DNA of 64,000 nt from Verpa conica. Its lineage: Eukaryota > Ascomycota > Pezizomycetes > Pezizales > Morchellaceae. The notes under the pieces are model-generated. The model was given only the letters and a program-made list of their open reading frames with translations. It was not told where the DNA came from and made no database searches. The DNA is taken from contig JAUFSD010000007.1 in the NCBI GenBank assembly GCA_033030425.1, positions 372,001 through 436,000 on the forward strand. Reading direction: 5' to 3'. Shown one piece after another: positions 46,493 to 59,843 of this stretch (its first letter is position 1; each line of letters opens with the position of its first letter). The position numbers and the translations under genes are program-made.

Positions 46493-47110
46493 ATTAATTA
46501 TCTACCAAGCGCCTTAGAGATAGCTTTCTAAGTCGAATTAGAGTCTCCTCTAGCCGTCACTATATAAAAATTTTGAATTAATTCCTTTATTTAAATCCAT
46601 TTCATTATATTTTACTACTTTGTATTGGTTTACATACCAAACCTAACCCATATGCACATGATCTTAAGGAATCAATAGATACGTCATTTTTCTCCTTCTA
46701 ATCCAAATTAAAAGATAAGAACCTTTCTTGAGTTCAATTCACCCAGTCGTCCGTAATATAAGTAAATTTACCGACTACCCGAATTAGCCTTGACTCGGCG
46801 GTGAGCTCTTCAAACAAGGGACCTGACGCGTAAAATTTGGATAAAGGCCTATCTAGGCCTAATTGCCGAAAAAAAAATAAAGTGTAGATTCCGGGGTAAG
46901 CATCCCCCCAGATTACCGAACATATTTTGACTCCCCCAGATTCTCCGCAAAACCGTACATGGGTAGGCTATCATAGCCGCAAGTTCGGTACCGATTATCC
47001 CGTAACACTGAGTCTCAATTGTTAAAATAAAAGCCCTTCACGCTCCAAAAAAAAAAAAAAGAGGAGGGAGGAATGCTCTTCTTCCTAGACACTGAAAATA
47101 CTCATTCACC
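46493..47110. other. Intergenic spacer
   Basis: AT-rich, no ORF. A run of 14 A at 47047-47060 lies 50 bp before the carboxylesterase start. Confidence 0.5.
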
Positions 47111-49210
<2,100 letters not shown>

Positions 49211-49686
49211 TGCTGGTGGTGGATTGGGATATCAACTTGCATGGTAGACTTTCCTAGTTTTGTCCTTGAAGCCTCAGAGCTGTAGATTAGACATTCATGT
49301 AGCATCACTCATCCTAGCCAAACTACCCTCCTATTTTTTCAATGAGCATATCTTACAAGTGAAAAAAATGCCTACGAAGATCAAATATCATGATGATTTA
49401 TCAAATTGGTCTAATGAAAGGCGCACTAGTGCCCCGACCCTACATGTCATAGTTCAGTATCTAAATTACAACTCAGCGCTCCACTCCAAACATAACCCTC
49501 ATGATATCAAGACAACGTTAAAGAGACAGCAAGACAGAAGGTACATGTATATACAAACAATCCAGTCCCAAATTACACAACAAAATATCATGTCTCCCAT
49601 AATATAAAGAAAAAGAAACAGAAGAAAAACTCCGTAAAACCACGCTCATCCCGCTCATGACAATACATCACAACTCATACGCATAT
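49211..49686. other. Convergent 3' region
   Basis: Between the 3' ends of the carboxylesterase and the minus-strand membrane protein. The open frame 49260-49607 is AT-rich with no features. Confidence 0.5.
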
Positions 49687-51306
49687 TCACAGGCGAAAAC
49701 AAAACCCAAAATCCCTCATCATCCTCCCTGCCTCAATAAATCCACCAATAGAAAACGCAAATCCCATAGTCACAACAATAGTCTTAACCAGCAGCTCCAT
49801 CATTCTCCACCACTTCTTTCTCCCGCCCTTTGTCTCCGCGACATCGAGTATCCCAATAACTTGACCTGACACCAGCCATCCCATCATAAACGTGCGTTGT
49901 CTTATCGTGCTTCCCTGGGGCTTAAATCTCGACAATGCGCCAAGAACTATGTATGGTAGGATGAGGGCGCTGATAACGATTATAGACACAGATTGGTGAT
50001 AGAAGCGGTTCGACTTTTTGACTTCCTTTTTCTTGCGCTGATACTGGCCTGCGCCGGGGATGACAATCGTAGCGCAGTGACTTGTAGATACCGGCTCCCT
50101 CGGCTGGACCATAGGAAAAGACTGTGCGTTATTCGAGTCCTGCCCGAGTAAGTGCTCGGGCTGTGCTGCTGCTGCAGATTCAGCAGCCTGCTCATCCGTG
50201 TCGATCACCTTCCACTTTCTCCCTGTCTCTTCATCTTCTAGATCAAGCTCATACGCATATAATCCTCGCTCCTTATGGCGCTTGAACTTTAAATCAGTCC
50301 ACTCCCTCCTATTAAAGTCGGGAATCAGTGCTGCCACCGCACCGACAAACTCCTCGCCTGTACGCTCAAAGGCTTCCACCATTACTTCGCTTTCGATCAT
50401 GAACAATGTGTCGTAGTCTGCTTCGATGATGTTTGCGATTGCGTTGAGGAAGGACATGATTGTGTATGGGATGACTGAGAACCCGAATGCTGCATATCCG
50501 TAATTCTCGACTTGAGCACCATAGGCACTGTACAGTGAGAATACAGAGAAGAGAATCTGGAGGGCACCAAGGAAGGATTTCGCAGTACCATAGGAGGAAG
50601 CAATAACGACAGAGCTACGGTCTGTTGCTGGGTTAATAGCACCTAGGGATGTTCCCGGGGGAAGTTTTGCGAAACAGTAGCCGTGAGGAAGGGAGTATTG
50701 TCCTTGAATTTTCCATTTCTTTGGCTGTGATATCTCGCTCATGGTTGGAGGTTGTATGTACAGGATTGCTTCATCTCTTTGGTGCGAATTTGAGCTTCTG
50801 TTTCGCTTCTTGGATTTTTTAGGTGCCTCGAGAATGCAACCCCGAATCACATCACCATTCTTCGGCCTCCAAGAGTGCTTTCGCTTCACTATACATAGGG
50901 TCCCTGCATGTAGGGCCCGACCAAGTTCATCTTTACCTAGGAATCGGCTTCCCCTGGCGATTGTGGATGCGGCTTGGCTAATCCCAAAGAATGGGACGAA
51001 AAGCGAGACGACGGTGCGGAAATAGTCTCGAGACCCTTCATAGCCGGATGTCTTTTTAAACGTTGCGATACGCGCGATATAGTTTGTAAGGAAGAAGGAG
51101 AGAATCTGCGCCCACGGCGCCGGCCGTATACACAAGCCACCGGTCGCTGTTGTTGTAATATTAGGGTTCCCCGAGGAAACCGTTTGGCGGGGGAAAAGGC
51201 TGAGGGGGATAGCACCGGCGATGTATGGGAGCAGCCCGAGGAACACTATCGTCGAAAGTGTTGATCGCAGTCTTGACGATGCAGGCAGCCTCCTACGTAG
51301 GTACAT
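49687..51306 (-). CDS. Multi-pass membrane protein of unknown function (539 aa from preferred start)
   Basis: Single open exon. The frame reaches 51417 (576 aa), but the first 37 residues are basic and low-complexity, while the ATG at 51306 is followed by a signal or first membrane segment (STIVFLGLLPYIAGAIPL). I prefer the shorter start; both are possible. Membrane segments visible: that N-terminal one; LGALQILFSVFSLYSAYGA; AAFGFSVIPYTIMSFLNAIA; VSIIVISALILPYIVLGAL; TFMMGWLVSGQVIGILDVA; LLVKTIVVTMGFAFSIGGFI. A conserved-looking soluble loop (HGYCFAKLPPGTSLGAI) precedes the second; an acidic loop with Ala/Gln runs separates the third and fourth. The layout resembles uncharacterised fungal plasma-membrane proteins. 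No transporter or enzyme motif is recognised. Confidence 0.75.
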   Translation of the reverse strand: MYLRRRLPASSRLRSTLSTIVFLGLLPYIAGAIPLSLFPRQTVSSGNPNITTTATGGLCIRPAPWAQILSFFLTNYIARIATFKKTSGYEGSRDYFRTVVSLFVPFFGISQAASTIARGSRFLGKDELGRALHAGTLCIVKRKHSWRPKNGDVIRGCILEAPKKSKKRNRSSNSHQRDEAILYIQPPTMSEISQPKKWKIQGQYSLPHGYCFAKLPPGTSLGAINPATDRSSVVIASSYGTAKSFLGALQILFSVFSLYSAYGAQVENYGYAAFGFSVIPYTIMSFLNAIANIIEADYDTLFMIESEVMVEAFERTGEEFVGAVAALIPDFNRREWTDLKFKRHKERGLYAYELDLEDEETGRKWKVIDTDEQAAESAAAAQPEHLLGQDSNNAQSFPMVQPREPVSTSHCATIVIPGAGQYQRKKKEVKKSNRFYHQSVSIIVISALILPYIVLGALSRFKPQGSTIRQRTFMMGWLVSGQVIGILDVAETKGGRKKWWRMMELLVKTIVVTMGFAFSIGGFIEAGRMMRDFGFCFRL

Positions 51307-51417
51307 TTTTTTTTTCTTCCCTTTTCTTTCTCCCCTTGATCTCTGGCTGGTTGTGTCAACACAACGTCGATAGTGGAGAGGGGAGGAGGAGGGACATTCA
51401 ATATAGTAGAACACCAT

Positions 51418-52378
51418 ACCGGGGGGGATCCCCTGCGGAGATTCGGACCTCCTACTCTAAGGGGTCAGGTGTTTACACGTAGCGGAGAGTAACTGTTTGC
51501 CTGGTTGCCAGGCAACGAAAGTGACAGCTCTGACAGCCGCAGGAGACGCTGGTATTGGCCAAACAGGAAGGCATAACCTGCATAAGATACTCATCTACTG
51601 CAGTAATGCCGGTCAGTTTATTTGGATTGGGTAACTTGCTTACAAAGCCCTCCGCTTCGCCCCCACGGATATGGGTTTTCTCATTTATTAGGCTTTTAGC
51701 CAGTCCCTAGTAGTGGCCTTATAAGTTGTGCCTAATACTACCTTGGATGTAGTGGTGAATATTAGGAAATCACTCGGGTCTTTACAGGTAGTAAACCTAG
51801 CCCTAGATTCTTGAACCCAAAGGTTGATTATGGAGACTTATGATAATAGTAGTAATCTACCTATAAAATTGACTCGGTTGAGGACAAATAGCTAGCCAAG
51901 ATTGTCCGGATACATACGGGACTGGTGCGAGTTACATTACAGTAATGAACATATGATGCGGTCGGTAGTGGTGGTGATTATAATTGTAGTAAATAATAGT
52001 AGCGTGAGTAAATAGAGGAAGATGAGTATTATACCTACCGCGATTAAAAGCTAGCTAGCTCAGTAGGGGAGATGCATCTATAGTAGTACTTATTGAGATA
52101 AAACATTATCGCCCAGAAAAGAAAACATCTCAAGGATATTCATATTTGCTATTTGTTCTAAAAGAAACCACTACAACAACTCTTAGGTTTCACGACGCAA
52201 AAACTAGTGCAAGTACAGACGTTTTATTCTCTCTACCAGATATAGTTTCTTTTTTTAAAAAAATAACCCTCCACTCAAAACTCTAGATATCAAAATAAAA
52301 AGTCAATTTTTTTCCTTCAGTCCTAGTAGCTGTTTGTAACCCCCTCACCACTCCAAACAAAACAAGAGAAGCTTGAAT
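51418..52378. other. Intergenic spacer
   Basis: No gene seen. It should hold the promoter of the membrane protein gene (left) and the 3' end of the metallopeptidase gene (right). Confidence 0.5.
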
Positions 52379-53374
52379 TTAAGCTCTGTAAGCATTGTAC
52401 TGTTGGAGCATCCTGGTCGCCTGACCAGCAGTGAACTCGTACATACAGACATCGGTGGACTAGATATATTTGTAAGTAAATACCCAGAAAATAGATGATA
52501 TTGATGACTTACGTAGTCCATGTAGTTGTGGATGGGGTCGACACCAGGATAAGAGGATCCAGTACAAGTATCCTTGGAGGTCGGGCATCCACTAGTGGCG
52601 GTTGACTCAGCAGGAGTATCCGAAATCGAGTCACCACCGGAGCATCCACCCTGGAAAGTGTGGTAAAGACCTATATATGAATATTTGTCAATAACTATCC
52701 TAGGCGACTCATTATGGAGCTAAAATAGGTAAATACTAACCAAACCAATGTCCGATTTCGTGGGTAGCAGTTTGTCCCAAGTTGTAAGGTGAAGCAGTGC
52801 CCCCAGGGACGGAAGTAGACAGGATGGAGCAACCATCGTAAAGGAGGGCACTGGAGCTCTGGGTCTCGGGGAAGTAACAGTATCCGAGGAGACCATCACT
52901 AAGATTCTGGAAATAGACATTAAGTGTCTTGTAGTCTCCCTTACGAAGGGACTGCTTCATTGCGGCCTCAGCCTGGTCATTGTACCACGCGGAATTGGTA
53001 GTACGGGTTATCGCAACAAGACTGAACTGGAAACCAGTGCCAGCGTAGGCTTCGTTCAAGACATTCAACTATGTATTCTAGGTTAGAAAAGGAACTTCTA
53101 GTGTAAGTATATACACCTATCTAATACATACCTGCTCTTGAAGCGTAGAGTCGGCAATATTCCCTTGGGAGACGGCGGTACCAGATCGGAGGACGTGGAA
53201 GTAGGTAGGAATCGTGATAGTAGCAGCCGTCGAGAACTGGTTCGGGTTCTCAAGTGCCTCAATAGCCATCTGCGCGCTGACCTTGAGCTGCTCCTTAGTT
53301 GGCTCGGGGGCACCACACTTGCGTGCAGAGGCCACCGCGAGGAGGGAAAAGATGACTGAAAATCCGAATTTCAT
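52379..53374 (-). CDS. Secreted M43 metallopeptidase, fungal MEP1/pappalysin type (269 aa)
   Basis: Zinc endopeptidase of the metzincin clan. Exons in transcript order: 53132-53374, 52741-53068, 52513-52670, 52379-52459; introns of 63, 70 and 53 bp; 810 nt in frame. Signal peptide about 1-17 (MKFGFSVIFSLLAVASA), then a short leader. The zinc site is HEIGHWFGLYH (His184, Glu185, His188, His194), which is split by intron 2 between Gly and Leu. The Met-turn is Met241 in HNYMDY. Six or more cysteines in the C-terminal half fit the disulfide-rich secreted fold. Extracellular protein degradation is the expected role. Confidence 0.95.
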
Positions 53375-53470
53375 TTTGGAGTGCTGGAGATAGAACGGCT
53401 TGAGTATTGAGAGACTAGAGAAGGCACTTGTCGAGTGGATGAGGAGAGTAAGGATAGAGCTGAGAAGGCC

Positions 53471-53480
53471 GTATTTATAC
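53471..53480 (-). promoter_or_regulatory. TATA box of the M43 peptidase gene
   Basis: GTATAAATAC on the minus strand about 100 bp upstream of the ATG at 53374. Confidence 0.55.
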
Positions 53481-56400
53481 TCCTCAGACAGTACAACTTA
53501 TGTGAATCTCACATTCCTGATTCGAATTAAAGTAGAGGTAAACTCGCTATACCAGTATCACGGCCAGATAGATTTCTCACACAAGTGAGAATCATGAGTA
53601 GCGGAATGGCCCGATTAGTAAGAGATTGTAACCTTATCGTACCCCACATTTCAATGGTATCACGGCTGACGGGTAGTGCAGAGGAGATCAAGGTGGCGGC
53701 GAGATCCATCAGCATGCTGTCAAAAGGATCATTCTACAAAGAAGGAAATTGAAGAAAGAAGGAAACTGTTTTCGGACTATTCCGTTATCACTTGAACGTT
53801 AGATGTAACCTAATTCGGAAGGTTAGGACCCTGACAAACACCCGTTGTAGAATCTCTATTTTAGTGCGGAAAGCAGCTGCAGGGGCAATAATCCCATCGG
53901 CGGTCTAGGATATGACATGCATAGCTCCGAAAACCTAAACTGTGTCGATTAGCGTGTATCGGCTTGTACCCCGAATCGTAGTCCGGTCTTTTCTACGGTG
54001 TCTGTATATTCTATGTATGCAGTAAGGTTGATAGGAAAAGAACTACATGTAGTAATATCCTATTAATCTGTAGCAAGCCCTAATATTAGAGGGAAATGCT
54101 AGAACACGTCTAATACACAAGATGTCGACGGTAACCTAGGGTAAAGGTTGAATAGCTACCATATATTTGGTATTGTTGGCTCAGCTCGAGTCGAATGAGA
54201 CGTCAATAGGAGTGCCAGGATTGGGGTACCATACAAAGTGGGTACAAGAATTACCTGTTACCATCTAAGTGTTGGGGGTACAGCAGCTACGGTTGGCCGT
54301 CGATCCCGAGTCCAAGCTTTGGGGTCATGCGGGAACATTCCCATGCTTAGCACACTTTCCAGGGATATTCCCCTACCCGGGCAATAAGTGGAAGCTCTAA
54401 TAAAAAAATAATCTATCTTGAAATTCCATGATCGCTTCAGTGCTCAATAGCTGCTTATTGGCCACCATACATCGTTTTATAGAAGCTCCTGTTAAATTCC
54501 TAGCGAGTGAGTTTACTACGTACCTACGCTACGTACGGTAACTATATATAATAGATCTCAATTAGTATTTTTAGGGTGCCTACGCGAGGTAACGTATAAC
54601 TAAATTTCGAGCTCTGTGATCGAACAGTCAAATAACCAAGCTCCAACTCTAGTCTCTGGCTATGGTTTTTCCCAACTTTACCTTAGACTTGATAGCGGTA
54701 GCCGCAATTAATTTTTGAGGTTGAAAACTTGTTTGCATGTGCCTGGGAATTAATTATTGCCGACCTGCCAAAAAATGTCCTCGGTGCCGGCCGAGAAACT
54801 ACCAGGTATGCATAACCTATCTTCCCCACAAATATTCTAAGTTGACAACACCCACAGAAGTTCTATGTAAAGAAATGTGCGACGTCTTATGTTTAGGGCA
54901 TGTACTTACGCCACAATCTAATTAGAACGGTCGACCAATCCTGTTCCTCATCCTTGAGATCGTCGGTGGCTTATGTGATCCTAGTGCCACACGGTCCAGG
55001 GCATAGTAACAGTTGCTAGGGGGGTTTTATGTAGCGTGCTCACGGGAACAACGGTTTTCAAATCTCCCCCGTAAAGGCCAACACTCTAGACTTTATACCT
55101 AGTCAAAGGAACTGAAGTTGCTTCCCTAATTCTAACTAATTAAAATTGGACATGCCTCAGGAGATTTGTTTTGGCACATTCCTATCCAGCACCCAATGAT
55201 GTCCTCGAAGACCCCAGTACGTCTTCAAGGCAGCCGGATAAGTCACCGCAAAGGGTCAAGTTTCCTGCTAATCGAGTTCAACTAAAGACAGTCTACTATG
55301 ATTTCAGCTATTGCGATAAGTAAAAAGGGAATCTGAAAATGGAAAGGAGAGATTCGGGTCACTTTACAAGGGTTGTGCGTACTGACGAACACTGATAAGG
55401 TAAAGGAAAGTATTACTAGCCAGGGATTGACAGCATTACAGATGTTAACCTGCAGTGGGGACGCTAGTAGTTAATATAAGGGCACTCTACATAACGACAC
55501 AGTTAATCCGAACCACTCAATCATAGTTTAAAGCTTCGATAATCTTGTGTTGCGGAAGACTTGCAGTTTTAGGTAAGTTGATCAGCCCCCTTAAAGAAAC
55601 CTTCAACTATTAGAGTAGAGGTGCGCTTGATTTTGCCAAAGTAATGCACTTCGTCGTAAACCTAGCAGTAAAAGTATACCTCTGCAGTTATACTTCTCTG
55701 GAGAAGACTCAGCTGATAAACCTCTCGGTAGCCTTGTGAATTTGCGGGTGCTGAATTAATTTCTTTCTAGTAGTTGAGCACCCACAATGCAATTAAGCCC
55801 TCGTGTTTTTCGTATCCACCGAGCCTAGAAAGCCCAATGATAAGTTCTTGAGCTTAACAGTAATGCGTGTACTTCTCAAATCTCTGACCTTTTGGAAACC
55901 TTCCGGATTTAGCGCAAGCCATTTATAACGCAGGTACATGGGTAAATAGCCGAACAGATACCTCCTCTCTCAAGGTTAGCTAACAGTAGTCAAGTAGCCG
56001 AGAAAGTCAGAGCTAACCGCGCGGGGTATTTATGACGATGGATTGAATCTTTTCTCCGAGGAGCGCTAGTCTTTCTATACATTAGACTCTCACTATCAAG
56101 TACTAGATAACACGAATATTATGATTCTGCAACAGGTATTTACCTTAATCTCTGAATAAATGCCCCCCTCCTTGCCGACGGCCCTCGTGGTACGTTATCG
56201 TATCATGTGCAGACCACTACTAATCCATAAAATCAACAATGTCGCTCGGACCCTCCCGGTACAGATCGTCATCTTTTTTTAAGTTTAGGTTTTAAGCTAT
56301 CAGATTTTTTTAATTCTGCCCGGTGGCACGTACCTGTAGATCTTTGTGATGGTTGCTGCTAGCTACAGCTATGAGGTAAATACGGGGGTGGGGGGCATTG

Positions 56401-58307
56401 CCGTCATTGCTGGTGTTTACCTTCCCTTTCAGATGGGTAAGGCTCGGGAGTACAGGGTTTTATCGGCGAGTGGCTTGTATCTAGCCCACCTAATAGGGGC
56501 ATTAGAGACAATATTCACGGGTTTCGGGGGAAGTTCTGTTTTTGCTTATTATCTCATTGATAGGTACGTTGGTTTACGGCGAGTTATTGGTAATGTAATA
56601 AATAAAGATTACATAGATATATAATTATTTTTGCTTCTCCCAGAGTAGGCGGTTCTTATTAGGAAAAATCGACCGTTTAAGGAAGTAGAAGACTTCTGGC
56701 TATATATCACGAACGGTGATTTTTTCAGATAGAGTAGTATATCTCTTTAAAGACCCCCCACGCATAATATGTCAATCTACAGACAAGTTCTACTATAGGC
56801 ATGAGTGATATCCTATGATAGTAAATTTAGTAATACAGATACAGTAAGGTAAAGTTACAACCGGGGTATAAAGAAACCCCCATAATAAGTATTCTCACTT
56901 AGTGCCTCAGTTAAAATCAATACGCATACCTTCTGTCTATACATATTTTTTTTTGAGGGTTATGGGTTGCTAGATATTTTACTACATATAGCCATATGTA
57001 GGTAAACAGCAGCCGATCGCAAGGACTTACATTATTATCGAGAATCTCTTTGGATATGAAGACCCTGAGTCTCCTCAAATTCAACTTAACTCTGTTTCTG
57101 TTGTTCCGGAGCGTGTTTGCTTTGCTGCCCACTCATATTATAGGCTTTAATCATTATGTGTGATGCATGTCCCGGGGATTTAAACTACAAAACTAGGTGA
57201 ATAATACCAAAAAGTATCCCTCTCCCGGCCCTACGGTTTATTATAATCTATTCAAGCCCTGGATGGAGCTTGACCACTTGGCTAGGCTTGTTATAAGACT
57301 TAGCTAATACTAATTGAAGAGTAAACGACCTGACTAATAACAGCGATAAAGTAACATACCTCAAGTTGTGCTGTCAAAATAAACTTTGCAGGGATAGAAC
57401 CTAACTCTGCATGGCCCCGCACCAAGTATCTCAGTTTCGGGCGCATCCAAGATCCCCGCTTTATCAAACCAGGGGATATTCAGTATCTTCCCAGGTAAGC
57501 TTCACTGCTCTTTGAGAGATCGTCGCATTGCTGTTCCTCTGCTTGGGGTGCCACCTATATAGCTTAAAACTTTACTGTAGATAGAGACACCTTGGTGGTT
57601 ACATGGGCCACATGGGCCACATTTAGTTGCTGCATGATCGGGGATCGACTTAGTCTAGCCCTGGTTTCAACCCAGTGTATAATCTGGGTTGTAAGAGGGG
57701 CACTATTATCTCTACAGTAGTGGAAAGGGTTGGCGTCATTCTTCCGGAAAATCGCAAAATCAGCGGCTTGTAAGCTCAATGAAGTGAATTAAGTCGGGAT
57801 TTACTACAATCTATATATTTAAGTGTACTAGACTATGCGGGTTGCGGATTTTGACTTCTAGAAGGGAGGAATTGTGGAATTATGGGCTCCAGCACGAATA
57901 GAGTGACTTACATGAGAGTCCACATCTTCCAGCCTCTACTCGTTGCATATTATACGAAGAGTTTCTAGAAATACCTTATTTTCTGAGTTAAGGAAGGAGC
58001 ATTAATGCCGGTAGCTACATATAGTACTGACCAATGGAAATCATATCAGATGTTGATTGGCCCCAGCCTAGACAACCAGCAACTCTTTCCGGCTTAGGCA
58101 TCTGAGTAACTCGAATTACTGGATAAATACACAGATGATTTATATAGACAAAATTAACTTAAGAGAATGTTTCCATAACTCGATCATGAAAATATCCAAA
58201 GTATTTCCCCTAACCCTAGTTTAGAGAACTATTAATCAGTGATCATAACTGCTCACTCGATTAAACATTGGATGGACTATGGAGTAGAAGAACACGTGCT
58301 TGACTAT

Positions 58308-58342
58308 GGAGCGAGGTATAATCTATGTAAATACCTCGCTCC
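58308..58342. repeat. Perfect 12-bp stem hairpin
   Basis: GGAGCGAGGTAT (58308-58319) pairs exactly with ATACCTCGCTCC (58331-58342) around an 11-nt loop. No T run follows; not linked to any gene. Confidence 0.6.
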
Positions 58343-59588
58343 CCCGCAGTGACTACCGGCTAGTCCTTCGTTAGTCCCCTTTTGTCTCTTCTCTACTCGG
58401 CTCACATAAGTCTTAGTTTCTACCTAGAAAACTGATCTTAGCTCGTGTTCCTGTTTCCCATTACCTGAAGCCTTGGTCAGACTATCAACTTTCATTTATT
58501 ACTTAATTGTATAAATATTATTAATTGACGCGGATGAACTAGAACAAAGCTAACTCACATTCAGAAACGGGAGATTGTTTTCCGGGATCTTTGCTTAATT
58601 AGATGAACAAAAGAGTATTGTAGTTTCGACCGGTCGGGTCTCTAATTCCCTACATTAAATTATCTAAATCTGTAATAGAGAAGCCTCTACTTTCAAGTAG
58701 GTTTTAAGGGTTTATTCCTTGTAGAAGACACAAAAGGCCGTTAAATGACATGTAGCTCATTTACAAGTATGAAAATAATGCTCATACGTGGGTTTCCTAC
58801 ATCACTAAGGCTCGGTTACAATCCACTTACTCTGCAGAGAGATAGAGGTACTGCACCCCCAGAACCAATATATACACGTATTTTTTTCTATTCGCTTGAT
58901 GACATCTTTCCTCGATTGATCAGTTTCGTGTTCTTTCTTACTAACCTCAAGCAGGCCTTTGCCTTAATAGCTAGGTGATCAGCAGAAGGGAATTAATACC
59001 GGCATCTACTATTATAACTTCAGAAGTGAATATTTCTAGCACGAACTCGTATTCTAGAATCGAATCACACAGCAAGACAAAGTCTGAGTAAGCCTCAATG
59101 CACCATTGATACCTAAGGCTAACCAATCAAAAACCCAAGAGAACAAAGAGTCAAGAAGCGTAAAACTCTTTCAAGTCATCATGTTTCTTCATTTCCCTTA
59201 CTATACGTGCTATCACTCGTCCCGGGGAGACTTTAGGAGGCTCGGAAGCCGGTACTCCGACCGCTACTCCGCTCCGTACGCCCGTACGCCCATACGCCCA
59301 GCGCCCCCGAAACGGACCGCAAACATGCCGACTCTTGTGGGGAAATACTGGGGATATCGGCTATGTATATGCATAGGTTGGGCCATTGGGCCAAGCCACA
59401 ATCTACGGGAAGTGCGGCAGGGAACCAGGTAGTAACCCCGCAAACTCGTTTTGTGGGGTGGTGGGGCCTGATCGCGCTCATGGATGTAACACGCGTCCGG
59501 GTCATCCTAGATACACAAGCATATATGCATACAGCTATGTATCGGGGGTGATGTCTATAGATATGGAATTCTTATGGGCGAGAATAAC

Positions 59589-59693
59589 ACCTGTCTGCAC
59601 CCTCGAGCACGACAGGTAGAGAATGAGGTGCGATGATCCTCAACAGGTCCTAGATGCCTACTGATTGGATGTCTCCACCGCTGATCATCGCAC
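59589..59693. promoter_or_regulatory. Two dyads upstream of the alcohol oxidase gene
   Basis: ACCTGTC / GACAGGT (59589-59595 and 59611-59617) and GTGCGATGATC / GATCATCGCAC (59628-59638 and 59683-59693) are exact inverted repeats 150-255 bp before the ATG. They could be regulator sites or simple hairpins; no known fungal motif assigned. Confidence 0.35.
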
Positions 59694-59843
59694 GTACGGC
59701 ACTTGCCGGAATCCTTCCTGGGCGGCTGCATACACAGCTGAAGAGACCTAGGTATCACGGGCTTTAGTAGGCACTATATCTACAGTAACCCATCCTCCTC
59801 CGGTCTTCTGCATCAACCCCATCGACCCTCACCCAAAGCTACA

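Larger units (their letters stand above)
53481..59843. other. Largest gene-free stretch (6.4 kb)
   Basis: Stop-dense on both strands. The ORF 56346-56624 is hydrophobic and starts near GT-rich DNA but has no recognisable family. Structures noticed: a nine-base direct repeat ACATGGGCC twice (about 57600-57618), a perfect hairpin at 58308-58342, a GTACGCCC-like tandem repeat (about 59275-59300), and two dyads upstream of the alcohol oxidase (59589-59617, 59628-59693). GC rises in the last 700 bp. Confidence 0.5.

Noticed and set aside
56346..56624. 92-aa hydrophobic ORF
   Set aside because: No homology recognised, no splice partner and no codon bias; hydrophobicity is expected from composition.
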